From Isoetes taiwanensis (Eukaryota; Streptophyta; Lycopodiopsida; Isoetales; Isoetaceae): DNA of 64,000 nt. The DNA lies in assembly GCA_021234155.1 (NCBI GenBank), contig JAJEKV010000058.1, positions 5,528,600 to 5,592,599 on the forward strand, in the 5' to 3' direction. Below, in pieces: positions 23,197 to 32,866 of the stretch. Positions within the stretch are counted from its first letter, which is position 1. Every line of letters begins with the position of its first letter. The notes under the pieces are model-generated. The model made no database searches, was not told the origin of the DNA, and was given only the letters and a program-made list of their open reading frames with translations. Position numbers and translations under genes: made by a program.

Positions 23197-23400
23197 TAGG
23201 TTCATGTCATGACAAAGACATGACATGGTTAGATTACTTTGGTTCGAAGGTTACACCAGGTCGGGAAAGAGAAATGTTTGCGGCGGCCAACTAGGTTCAT
23301 GTTATGACAAAGACATGGGCAGATTACGTGGGTTCGAAGCTGACACCAGGTCGGGAAAGAGAAATGTTCGCGGCGGCCCTGCCGCGATAAATTTCTTGTA
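23197..23400. repeat. Two tandem ~92 bp units ending in the GC-rich transposon end (copy 2)
   Basis: Two units with the words CTAGGTTCATG, ACAAAGACATG, GGTTCGAAG and ACACCAGGTCGGGAAAGAG each end in GAGAAATGTTYGCGGCGGCC. The second continues into CTGCCGCGATAAATTTCTTGTA, the reverse complement of the outer end found at 1,219. The layout resembles subterminal repeats behind a transposon terminus. The other end of the element was not found. Confidence 0.6.
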
Positions 23401-23927
23401 ACAATAAATCTTAAACAAGAACCACACGGCATAACTATTCATAGTTATTCAACATATTAACCCACAAAATAATATTGCTTTCTTATAGCGGTTTCATATA
23501 AAAAATGTCATGAAAAACTGACAACTGTTCTATTTTGGGGGCCTTGTGTAAAACTTTTTGGAAAATGCTTTGAACTCCTCTTATTCTGCTGAAAGGGTGC
23601 AAAATCCCTGCTCATGAAACTTCGGACAAACCAGTTAACAAAGAAGATGAGGGTAAGGCAATACCTGCTTCTTCATATGTAAGCCATATTGCATCACGAC
23701 CTTTTAAATGTCCCATGACCTTTTAATCAGTCTAGCTTTACTAAGAAATGATCTTTGAAATTTCTCAAAAAGGGGATGAGACAAACCTAAGGAAATATGA
23801 GAAACGACTGACACAGATCAATTACTATGTTGGTATTCTATCATAAAGTTGATTGTTATATCATTGTTGTTATCACAAACTCGAATGCTATATTATTGTT
23901 TTTGTATCCACCACACATGTTTTGTGT

Positions 23928-24010
23928 TTGATGGTGATACTCTAGTGGCCAAATTGTTGTGTATGGGTGTCTCTTATGCAAGGTTCAAAGCCCATCGAGT
24001 ATCATTGAAT
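23928..24010 (+). mobile_element. Possible tRNA-derived SINE head
   Basis: CTCTAGTGGCCAAAT (A-box-like, about 23,940) is followed about 40 bases later by AAGGTTCAAAGCCC (B-box-like, 23,980-23,993), the spacing expected of a pol III promoter of tRNA origin. No tail or target duplication was identified. Confidence 0.35.
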
Positions 24011-24165
24011 GACACTATTATATGGAATCTTATGGCCATGAGGATCAGAAACTTTCAATTGTACAAATACTAGAACACAAGGTCATAAAATGCATGTTCA
24101 AATCCTACATGTTTTATAACACCTAGATGTGCATTGAATTATTTTGCAATAACGATGCAATACAT

Positions 24166-24375
24166 GGAAGGAAGGAAGGAAAAATTTTTAACGTCCACGG
24201 AACCCAATCGGGTTATGGGACCAAGTACATAAGGGACCGAAGTTCTGGACCGAAGTCCAAACAAGAACATGGGCCGAAGCCCTTAAACCAAAGCACAACG
24301 TGAGCTAGAACACAGCCATCATGACCCGGATTAAAAACCACCTGGGAAAAAACCGTTGCCAGGATGACTATGGCT
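24166..24375 (-). mobile_element. LINE 3' UTR stub with (TTCC)n tail
   Basis: On the minus strand, the 3' UTR words shared with the LINE at 33,096-34,349 (CACGGTTTT-like, AATCCGGG, then CCGTGGACG) run to a tail of TTCC repeats (GGAA units at 24,168-24,181 on the plus strand). No ORF2 sequence is attached, so it is a strongly 5'-truncated copy. Confidence 0.6.
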
Positions 24376-24840
24376 GCTCACCGATCCAAAAATCCATGTT
24401 GTTGCACAAGCAACAAGCATACCTTCATACCTCCAGCAGGCAAAGCTTCACCAAGCAACTCCGAACCGTAACCTCTTCACAACTGGGTGCTGGAAAACAG
24501 ACGCCCCCAACGCCAATCGCCCAGACACGCAGGGAAGGCGACGCTCAGAAAAACCGCTCAGGGAAATCGCCCATCGGAGGTGCCTCCTCACCCATCCACC
24601 AGCCCTGCGCCAAGGCGCCAGCACCCCCAGGTATGCACGCAGGCGGACATCCACTCAGGCACACACAGGGGCGCCATCCTTCACTGCCGCTGCTCCAACG
24701 CCATCCGTCACTGCATCCGCTCGGGCAGGCCTCAGGCAGCGCCTCAGGCAGGCGCCAGGCGCCAGGCGCCAGGCGGAGGGAGATCGTCAAGAGAAATGTT
24801 CACGGTGGCCGCCGTGATAAATTTCTTGTACAATTTCACT
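24376..24840. repeat. GC-rich segment with CAGGCGC repeats and transposon-end motif (copy 3)
   Basis: The segment is far more GC-rich than its neighbours. 24,738-24,776 has CAGGCGC in several tandem copies. At 24,790-24,832 it ends in GAGAAATGTTCACGGTGGCC and GCCGTGATAAATTTCTTGTA, a CpG-decayed copy of the palindromic end at 1,219. A 181-codon open frame (24,321-24,866) has the composition of a GC-rich repeat and no domain. Confidence 0.5.
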
Positions 24841-24879
24841 TTTACTACTCAAAACAATTAACATGAAAAACATAGAGAG

Positions 24880-26513
24880 ATGCTCGAACTTTTAAGGATA
24901 TTTGTAATCACCTCAAAATAGAAGCAATATTTATTCTAGATAGGACGTAACATGTAAATAACAAATAAAGAAAGGAGATCACACAAATAAAGAAAGGCAA
25001 ATGTAAAGATAGATAGATAGATAATATTTTTATGTCATGCCACATTGGCAACATCTATGAGGATATATGACAGAACCCCAAGGTCTTGAACACAAGATCT
25101 CTTAAATGCTAACCCAATGGACTAGCCACTATACCGAACAAAGAACTTTATATTCTTAATTGAGAACTTTGTACCAACCAAAAAATAGCAAAAATGGCAT
25201 ATGTATAAAGGTTAAGTCTTGTCACCTTGTAGAGCTTTGCAATGAAGTGCAAGAATGGGTGCTGTCAGAGCTCTTCTTCTAATTGCAGTGAAGTGCTTGT
25301 AAAATGGATAAAAATGCTTCATAAAGCACATGAAAACATGTCACTTAAGCAGAATTGGTACAAAAGAAATTGTAAAATCTTGCTATTTCTTTATATCAGA
25401 CAGTGCTTTGATATATCTATGAACAATACTTAATGAAATTTATAGTACATGGAACTAAGAAAGCAAAACATGCTATCCATGTCTCAACAAGTAAAACTGA
25501 CACCGATTTATTTATGATTTTGCAGTAACATCTGCACCTTTGAACCTTTTGACTTATTAACGAAAGAAATGAAGGTAAAATAGGGTGACGATGAACATAG
25601 CTCTTTCTAATTCATTGGGCAAATTTGCTATTCATTTTGAACAAAGGGCATTATTCAAACCAGACAATGTTTTTGATTGGCTAGTAGTAACAATTCTAAG
25701 AATATTAGCCCAACCTCCATGCAAACAAGTGTTGATCTTTATAAATAACCCAAGAAGGCAGTAAAGGAGTAATTGTGAAGAAAATGGTTGTATTATTAAA
25801 GGCTAATTAACATTGAACGACAATGTTGTTTATGTGTTAACATCAACGACCTATCTAGCAATGATGTTTAGGGCAACTACTATGCTCTTTTGAGAATTGT
25901 AGTATACCTTATCAATATAATTGGCTGCCCTTTTCAACAATCTTCACAATCCTTAAACCAGTTGAATATTTAGGACTAGGAAAAAGTGTATAGTAATTGT
26001 GTGGAGTCTCATGTTCATGCTTTGTTAACCATTATACATGACCACAAAAAATGGCGAGCAAGAAGTTCTAAGGCACAAGTCAGAAATGCATAGTTGATGA
26101 TCTTCAAGTTCGCACGCTAATTAATTATGGGAACTTATATTCCAAATCCATTATCCCTCCCTTAGCCAAGGCTATGAGAAGGTCTTGGAGCTGATCATTT
26201 GATCAGATCGTTGAATATATCAAAGATACTAAAGCCTTAAAAAAATTAAGGAAAAAAGAAAAAATCAAAGATATTAAGCAATGTTAAAACATTCAAAATA
26301 AACCTTAAAAGATGCACTTAGTCACCTAAACACATGATTGATTGATCCGAGTATTGAAAAATTGTGTTGATTGAATATGTTCATATACATAGAGATATGT
26401 TTCCCAATCTTGAAGGAGTGAGAAGAGAATGCAGCATCAATAACCCTGTTGGTATTTCACAAATTTGTTGTACAACATATGTACAGGGTAACAATATATT
26501 TCTAAACTCTAAT
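24880..26513. other. Non-coding stretch upstream of the kinase stop
   Basis: Contains one SINE (25,006-25,145) and otherwise AT-rich sequence without a recognisable gene. It lies on the 3' side of the minus-strand kinase, whose 3' UTR presumably occupies the last few hundred bases. Confidence 0.4.
25006..25145 (-). mobile_element. tRNA-derived SINE, copy 2, with (TATC)n tail
   Basis: On the minus strand an A-box-like TATAGTGGCTAGTCC (about 25,121-25,135) is followed by a B-box-like TGTTCAAGACC (25,082-25,093). The element ends TGGCATGACATAAAAATATTA plus TATC repeats (25,006-25,024). The 3' phrase is shared with the SINE at 6,081-6,290. Confidence 0.6.
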
Positions 26514-27620
26514 TCAGCAGGCAATAGCACATGGCTTCACACCTTGCCATACTGCACTTGTTCTTTGGATCTTAGAAGAAACCATAGAAGCATCATTTTC
26601 GAAGGAGGGGCTTTTGCGTTTTGAACTTTGATGAGCCTGCATCAGAGCCTTCATTACCTTCTGCCTCTCACAAGCAACTGCACTAGCATAGTATTTAACA
26701 ATCCAGGGGTGTGATAAAATTTGCTCCAAAGAGATTCGTTCCTCTGGATCAGGCCACAACATAGCCAATACAAGGCTCTGCGCATCCTCTGACACCAACC
26801 CAACTGGCCATTTCAAATGCGAAGCGGCCAAATCCTCTCCATATAGCAACCTTTCTTCAATCTCCGATGTCTTCAAACCTGAGAAGTGATGCAACCCAGT
26901 AAGGGTTTTATACAGTATCAAACCTAAACCCCATATGTCAATCTCCTTGGAGTAATTTCTCTGCACAAGCTTAGGTGCGTAATATCTTGGAGTCCCGTGT
27001 TTGCGTTTTAAATTCGGAGTCCCAAATCCTGGAAACCGAGCCGACATGCCGAAATCTGAAACCCTAATATCAAAGGGTTTTGAAGCTGAAGGAACTAAGA
27101 TGTTGGCGGGTTTTAGATCTCGATGAATAATATTATTATTGTGAAGGTATTGGATAGCTAGTGCAAGATTTCGAATAAGGAGAGCTGATTCCATTTCGGA
27201 GAGCCGACCACGTTTTTTGATCAATTCAGTCAAGTTGCATTCGCACAGTTCCATGATGAAGTGCCAGAATCCGTGGTCTTGGATTACCTCGTGAAGATGG
27301 ACTACGCCAGGGGCACGGGATAATTTCTTCATGATTTCCATCTCTTCAACGAGGTCTGTGTATTCTACAGAGGCTGTGGACATTATTTTGCAAGCGAATT
27401 CCTTTTTGCTTCCCCCTTTACTCCGGCAAAGAAAAACCGTAGCATAGCCACCATTGCCGATCTTCTTGAGCAGATCATAGCGCTCCAACAGATTGGGATA
27501 TGAAGCCAAATAAGTGCAATTCAGAAGCTGTTCTTCCGTCTCCTCCATCTCTGTATCCATTCTGTCCTGTAATGCTAACACAATGGATTGTTGTGTAGTA
27601 TATAGAAGCGCACTTCGCAT
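26514..27620 (-). CDS. Ser/Thr protein kinase (CAMK-like), intact 368-residue ORF, copy 1
   Basis: One uninterrupted exon encodes a near-minimal kinase. A short acidic N-terminus (about residues 21-35; a second Met at 21 is an alternative start) precedes the domain at about 48-310. Visible motifs are the Gly loop 'IGNGGYATV' (54-62), VAIK-type Lys in 'FACKIM' (Lys78), an alpha-C Glu near 93, the catalytic loop 'HRDLKPANIL' (166-175), 'DFG' (189-191), an activation segment with 'HGTPRYYAP', and the F-helix 'DIWGLG' (228-233). The conserved APE motif reads Ala-Pro-Lys (215-217, Lys codon 26,970-26,972); copy 2 has Glu there. That Glu normally pairs with a conserved Arg and stabilises the lobe, so activity may be reduced. 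The C-terminus (311-368) is basic and Ser-rich with no EF-hands or other known domain. The nearest group is a CAMK-like plant kinase; no closer name is justified. Confidence 0.8.
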   Translation of the reverse strand: MRSALLYTTQQSIVLALQDRMDTEMEETEEQLLNCTYLASYPNLLERYDLLKKIGNGGYATVFLCRSKGGSKKEFACKIMSTASVEYTDLVEEMEIMKKLSRAPGVVHLHEVIQDHGFWHFIMELCECNLTELIKKRGRLSEMESALLIRNLALAIQYLHNNNIIHRDLKPANILVPSASKPFDIRVSDFGMSARFPGFGTPNLKRKHGTPRYYAPKLVQRNYSKEIDIWGLGLILYKTLTGLHHFSGLKTSEIEERLLYGEDLAASHLKWPVGLVSEDAQSLVLAMLWPDPEERISLEQILSHPWIVKYYASAVACERQKVMKALMQAHQSSKRKSPSFENDASMVSSKIQRTSAVWQGVKPCAIAC

Positions 27621-28781
27621 TTTCTCGAAATATCCTTTCCTGGCCCGAGCCTTTTTTAGGGACCTTTTTACTAAACATATCCCTTTCCCTTATTTAGGGA
27701 CCAATTCTACCCAATTGCAGCTTCCGCATCAGCGCAGTTCCAGGCCCAGCACTAGGATTTTCAGGCATATCACAGCATGTTAGCACTAGAATTTCTTAGC
27801 AACGGCTGACCCGATTTCATGACCTGCAACAGCTGATCTGCAAAGCTTCGGCCTCCTTTGCAAAACTTCGACCTCCTCTGCAAGAGCTCAGGTCTCTGCA
27901 ATTCTAGGGCAGCCTTTCAGGTAGAAGCAAGCGTCTGAAGCTGGTTTCAGGAGTCTTATTGTGTTTCATTACTTCTACTACACCTATTAGAATTTCGTTA
28001 TGCCATGTTAACAACTATGAATTTAGCATTAGTATTGATGGTCAATGGGAAGATGATTGGTGTTACAGCTATGTGTCTTCTCATATTGGGAATGAGTTGC
28101 AGAGCCCTAGCCATTTTAAATTTGCATTTTTGGACTTCTGAATGCATTTATTTTCCCTAGATAATAAAGGGAGGCTAAGTGGAATGTCAAATTTCATGCA
28201 GCCAAAACTTGAATTACTTGGTCAGTTTCTAGAGCTGTGTTTGAGCTTGGAATAAGCATGTGTAGTTTGATTTCACTCTATTGTAGTTCACGCATGGAGG
28301 TAAGACTGCTTTTTACTTCCTACGTGCAATGTTTAATGCAATGTTTACATTGTGTTTGAGCTTGCAATAAGCATGCTGGATAATCCAGAGCAAAAAATCC
28401 TGTAACACCAGGTATAGGTAAGTTCTTCATTTAAGTTCTTTTGCAGGAAAGGCTATGTATAATAGCTCTAAATGTTTTATTTTTTGCACCTCATTTCTCA
28501 TTTCCTTTCTATTTGCAGCACATAGATTCTTGAACTTTGGCAGGAGGCCAGACCAATGCACAGAATACAAGGCCAATGCCAAGGTCATAAAATAATCTTC
28601 TTGCTGAAGGCTAGCAGAAAGCTGCTTTTCGATGAATAAAAGACACTGCTGATATAGGTGTTGCAATGATCGTCTTGTAAATGCATATAATTTTGTCTAC
28701 TCTTTAGATAGCAATCCACTTCCCTTATCCATCTGTTACTCATTCTGCAGGCTTAAGCTAATTAGGTCAGCCACTTAACAT
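27621..28781. other. Intergenic region between divergent kinase and F-box fragment
   Basis: Upstream of the kinase ATG; presumably contains its promoter. Short GCAAARCTTCGRCCTCC repeats occur at 27,838-27,875. The phrase TGTGTTTGAGCTTG.AATAAGCATG occurs twice (about 28,230 and 28,350). An 79-codon minus ORF (28,427-28,666) is not recognised. Confidence 0.35.
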
Positions 28782-29260
28782 GTGCCAATGCATTATTTAG
28801 TAGCTGCTTTGAAGAGATACTTCGAAGCCAATGAAGTTGTACCTCACTTTGCTTGGAAGACAAGGTTCTCCAGGACATCAGGGAAGAGTTTTATTATGCC
28901 GCAGAATAGGGCAGATGTTTTGTACATTTCAGACCCTTTGAGAGCATCTAGATGTTGGTGGAGATGATATAGGCTTTTTTCGCGGAATCTTTTGCTCTTT
29001 TCGTATGCCTAGGATGTGCAAAATGCTGATTGAACGAGGTGCACAGCTTGAGCAGCACAGGGTTTGCCCATTTTGCAAGGCAAAAATGTGGAGCATGGCC
29101 AGAATGGTTCCAACCAGTGCTCAGAGAAGACTTGCAAGACTTGCATCGTATGAAAGTGAAGACAGCATCGAGTACTTTGTCTGCCTTAATGGACATTTGC
29201 ATGGAATGTGTCTGCTGCTACCCCTTTCAGATTGTAAAAATGATTCTGGTGAAGAATAGC
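28782..29260 (+). pseudogene. EID1-like (EDL) F-box protein C-terminal fragment
   Basis: The frame from 28,782 encodes 'HFAWKTRFSRTSGKSF' and 'ADVLYISDPL'. After a one-base slip at about 28,940 the frame from 28,942 encodes 'DDIGFFRGIFCSFR', 'RVCPFCKAKMWSMARMVP' (Cys-x2-Cys) and 'SIEYFVCLNGHLHGMCLL'. This order is that of the conserved C-terminal half of plant EID1-like F-box proteins, which form SCF ubiquitin ligases in light (phytochrome A) or ABA signalling. The N-terminal F-box is not found upstream, so this is a fragment. The frameshift and the duplicated tail just downstream support pseudogene status. Family assignment is from remembered motifs. Confidence 0.65.
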
Positions 29261-29388
29261 AAGATTGTATGCAAGTGAAGACATCATTTGGGTCGTACTT
29301 TTTCTACCTTAATGGACATTGGCATGGAGTGTGTCTGTTGCTACCCCTTTCAAATTGTGAAAATGATTCTGGTGAAGAATATCAAGAT
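29149..29388 (+). repeat. Tandem duplication of ~118 bp at the end of the F-box fragment
   Basis: The final coding segment ('YFVCLNGHLHGM' through the stop) is followed directly by a diverged second copy (29,266-29,388) that still reads 'YFYLNGHWHGVCLLLPLSNC'. Both contain ATGATTCTGGTGAAGAATA. The copies differ by roughly 10 to 15 percent, so the duplication is not recent. Confidence 0.75.
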
Positions 29389-29459
29389 GCTGAGGAAGAT
29401 CATGTACTATGCGCTGTGTTTGGAGTTGCTTTCACATATATTTTCTTTTCTACATAAAC

Positions 29460-31937
29460 AATAGCTTTAGGTGAACTAACTCTTGCTTTTGAATTTTGGA
29501 GGGAACAGGCAGATGCGTGGTTGTTTGTATGGCTTTAACCTGTATGCTGATGATGTTCGAACCCTTCCAAGTGATTCACTTTATCTAGTTGCAAAATATC
29601 TGAAGCATCAGGTGGAAGTTCGCAGTTATTTAATGATAAGACTAGGAACTCTCTTTCCCATCAACAAATACTACAAAGGCAATGACCAATGATGACAATG
29701 CATCAAAGATAAAATACTTACACAATGAGCAGGAAGGAGCAGTGCTTTTATCTTGCAGTACAATGGATTCCAAAATAAAAATTAAACACATGAAATAAGG
29801 GTATTAGACTTACAAAAGTAAACACAAGTTAAAAAATAAGCCAAAAAGACCTTAGCTCCTCAATGTGCTGATAAGCCTGGAAACTCGAATTGCATTGTAT
29901 AATTGTATTCAATTTTATATTACGAAACACCACCCACATCATAACCTACAATTTGCTATGCATAGTAATCAAACGTGCTTTGGACTAGTTTTTTTTTTTT
30001 TACATCCTTCTTATGCGGCAAAAGGAGAATTTGATTGGTTGCATTTTGATGTCACAATTTGTGGCAGGGTTTTTCCTAAAAGAAAATGGGACAGCAAAAG
30101 TTTACACAATGTAAATGAGACATGACACAAAAGTGTCCATGAGAAAGCTCTGGAGTCTTATTTGCTTAAGTGGCTCAATCAAACTTTGAAAAAATTAAGG
30201 ACAAACTTGTCGTGGACCTTTTCCCACCGCAACTACGTCTTCTTTTGATTAAATTTGGTTGGTCTACCTCAGCAAATAAGACACGATGGATTTTCCATGG
30301 CAAGTTCTGGGACATCGTGCAAACATCTTCCATGCCCTGGATTTTCCACGGCAAGTTCTGGGACATGGCGCAAACCTCTTCCTTGCCATGCGAATTCCGG
30401 AGTCGCATTTTCTTCCGAGGGATTTCTCCCGCCACACAATAAGATTGCAATCTAGCCCAACCAGGATTGGTTTCTTCCGGAATGTCTGCTTGTTTTAGCT
30501 TTCTGGAAGAATAGGTAATGCCGCTTCTTGGTGCTTCGCTTCCAGGATGCGTTGTGGTACATATCGACCTTAAAACAATGATCATGTGGATGTACGACCT
30601 GTTCACAATTTATTGAGTTCAAAAGCTTTGCAGCTATGAAAAACATGCAAAAGCTGGCTTAATTTTTGAAGGAGATGTGTTTTGAAACAAGGCTTTTTGT
30701 CTTGCCATTGGCTTAATTTTTGAAGGAGATGTGTTTTGAAACAAGGCTCTTTTGTCTTGCCATTTGCAGGAGATATGTGCTGGTTCTTGAATACTTGATG
30801 CCATATACTTTTATAAGAATAGAATCGAGTTCTTAAAGACTTGATGCCATATACTTTTATAAGAATAGATTCAAGTTCTTGAGTTGTACTTCAACGAATT
30901 GAAAAAAAAAAAAAAAAAAAAAAAAATCAAAACCCATTAGTCGTACTTTCCTTGCCTTGCTCATCATTAAACAACTAGCAAAAAGGCACGTCAGGGGCTG
31001 TTGCCAGGTTGCGCAATGCAATGAAGGTTTTTAAATAATGTTCTTGCATTTTAGGTATCAATAGTTGTTTTATGTCAATATATTTGCGACCGGTAAAAAC
31101 GTATTGTTTGAGATGTATAAGGTGTAGGGTTACGTAGGGTATGCAATCATAAGTTAGATCTATTATATTGAAAAACCATCTATTACGTATGTCACAAAGA
31201 CCAAATTAGCCATTGGCTCAAACAAACTAGCATAGCAAGGCGGATTAATCTTGGGTGTGTGCTAGCTCGGAGGTCTAACAATGACGGTTTAAGAGCGTGT
31301 TGAAGACCCTGAAATCCATTCACGATTCATAAGAAATAAGGGTATGTGTATGAATTCTTCTCTAGAAGTCTAAGTCTTCATTGCGATCTTTAACTTCTCC
31401 ATTCAAAGAATTGTATGCGCCATGATTAATGAAAAGTTGACATTAAACCATAGAAAGGCTTACGTTGGGTCAATTATAGAAGCAATAAACCACTATTCTA
31501 ATAATGGATAAGTTGTGGTGCACTAATTGTCCGGTTGAAATTGTAAATTTTTCGGTTAAGTTAATCTATTGTAGAAATTTTTAAGGCAAGCTTTTTCTTA
31601 TGATTTTCTATTTTAAACAATGTAAAACAGTCAGGTGCATTCCAGCCAACCGGAACATAGGGTAAAAGCTCGGAATGCAGGGTAGAAGCTAAGGTAGAAT
31701 CTTGACGACACAGTTTTTTTTTCATGTTAACATTCTTGCAAAAGAAATGCGCCATGTGGCAAGGCACAATTGGGGAATAAGGCTGCTTATGGCCATACAA
31801 ATTTCATTTGTTGCAACTTTTAATTAAAAAAAATATCCATATAACAATTATAATTTTGCTTATTCATTTCAAATCCAACAGTCGAGTAAACCCAACAGGT
31901 GATAAACACTCTTCATAACCTAGGAATGAGTAAACAA
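29460..31937. other. Gene-poor stretch with clustered local tandem duplications
   Basis: Duplicated units: about 54 bp at 30,288-30,395 (GGATTTTCCAYGGCAAGTTC twice), about 57 bp at 30,654-30,768 (GGCTTAATTTTTGAAGGAGA twice), about 50 bp at 30,785-30,888 (CTTGATGCCATATACTTTTA twice), then about 25 A at 30,902-30,926. An ORF at 29,483-29,692 looks coding ('YGFNLYADDVRTLPSDS') but is not recognised. Confidence 0.5.
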
Positions 31938-32866
31938 TCATAATGAAAATCTAGAAATGAAGACAACGTAAAAAAAATCTATGGTTACCTCTGGAACCAT
32001 AGCCCCTGAATCCAAGTTGTTTCTGCAAGACATCTGGTGGTGCCTCAATGGAAGCACTATCTGCACAAGAACTTGCTCCACAACGAGGAGTCTTTCCTCG
32101 CTGGTAGCATTTGGCAACAAGGCCCACTGGACCACCAAGGCTGCAGCCAGAGCTACTGCCCCTGTTACAACAACTGCAATAAGAGCTCCACACTTCTTTT
32201 TATGGTCATGAGCATTCATTGATCGAGGTTCATCATTCAAGGAGACTGCTTGACAAGATGATTGAGGCTGCTGGACCTGCAAACTTGTTGTAAAGCAGTT
32301 TCTGTCAAATATAATTGATTTTTTTGTGCTATTATGGGTGAACTCCTGCGGAAGTTTTCCAGAAAAATAGTTGGAGGAGATATCCAGCACAGAGAGATTT
32401 TTTCCAAGAGAAAGATTTGCAGAGAGGTACCATTTAAATGATTATTATTCAAAGAGGAGGACCTCCAAACTTGGTATGGCAAAGATGAATGCTGGTGGTG
32501 TTCCGCATATCAAGTTTGAAGACAGCTTCAAAACTTGCAAGTTTGTAAGGTTCCAATATGATTCTGGAATTGATGATGCTAACTGGTTCTTGCTGATTGT
32601 CACTATAGTAACCTCATTAGGAAGCTCTGGAAAATATGGCCCAAAAGCATTCTCATCCAAATTCACTACCTTGAGGGTCTTTATACCACTAAGAGATGGG
32701 ATGACTCCTGAGAGCTGGTTTTGAGAGAGGCTAAGGGTCTCCAGATACCTGACATTTGACAGAGAAGGGGGTAACGTTCCATTGAACTAGTTTTGTTCTA
32801 GACGAAGTGTTTTCAGGGAGCCGAAAAGCAAAATCTGGCTTGGAATTTGTCCCGAGAGACGATTAT
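31938..32866 (-). pseudogene. LRR-VI-type receptor-kinase fragment, copy 1, cut by a Gypsy element
   Basis: On the minus strand the 5' side starts at the Gypsy insertion point. Leucine-rich repeats ('RLSGQIPSQI', a TAG-broken repeat, 'LSLSQNQLSGVIPSLSG', 'VNLDENAFGPYFPELPN', 'NLTNLQVLKLSSN', 'FAIPSLEVLLFE') lead to a Cys-bearing cap ('DRNCFTTSL') and a hydrophobic transmembrane segment ('ALIAVVVTGAVALAAALV'), then a juxtamembrane stretch ending at a GTAACC donor near 31,990. The repeat wording is that of the plant LRR-VI receptor-like kinases (At3g03770-like). No kinase domain follows. Frame slips occur near 32,430 and 32,130. The inserted element's duplication ATTAT lies within the LRR coding sequence. 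Copy 2 is at 43,150-44,330. Confidence 0.7.

Noticed and set aside
24321..24866. 181-codon and overlapping 124-codon ORFs in a GC-rich segment
   Set aside because: Composition-driven open frames over CAGGCGC repeats and LINE tail sequence, with no domain.
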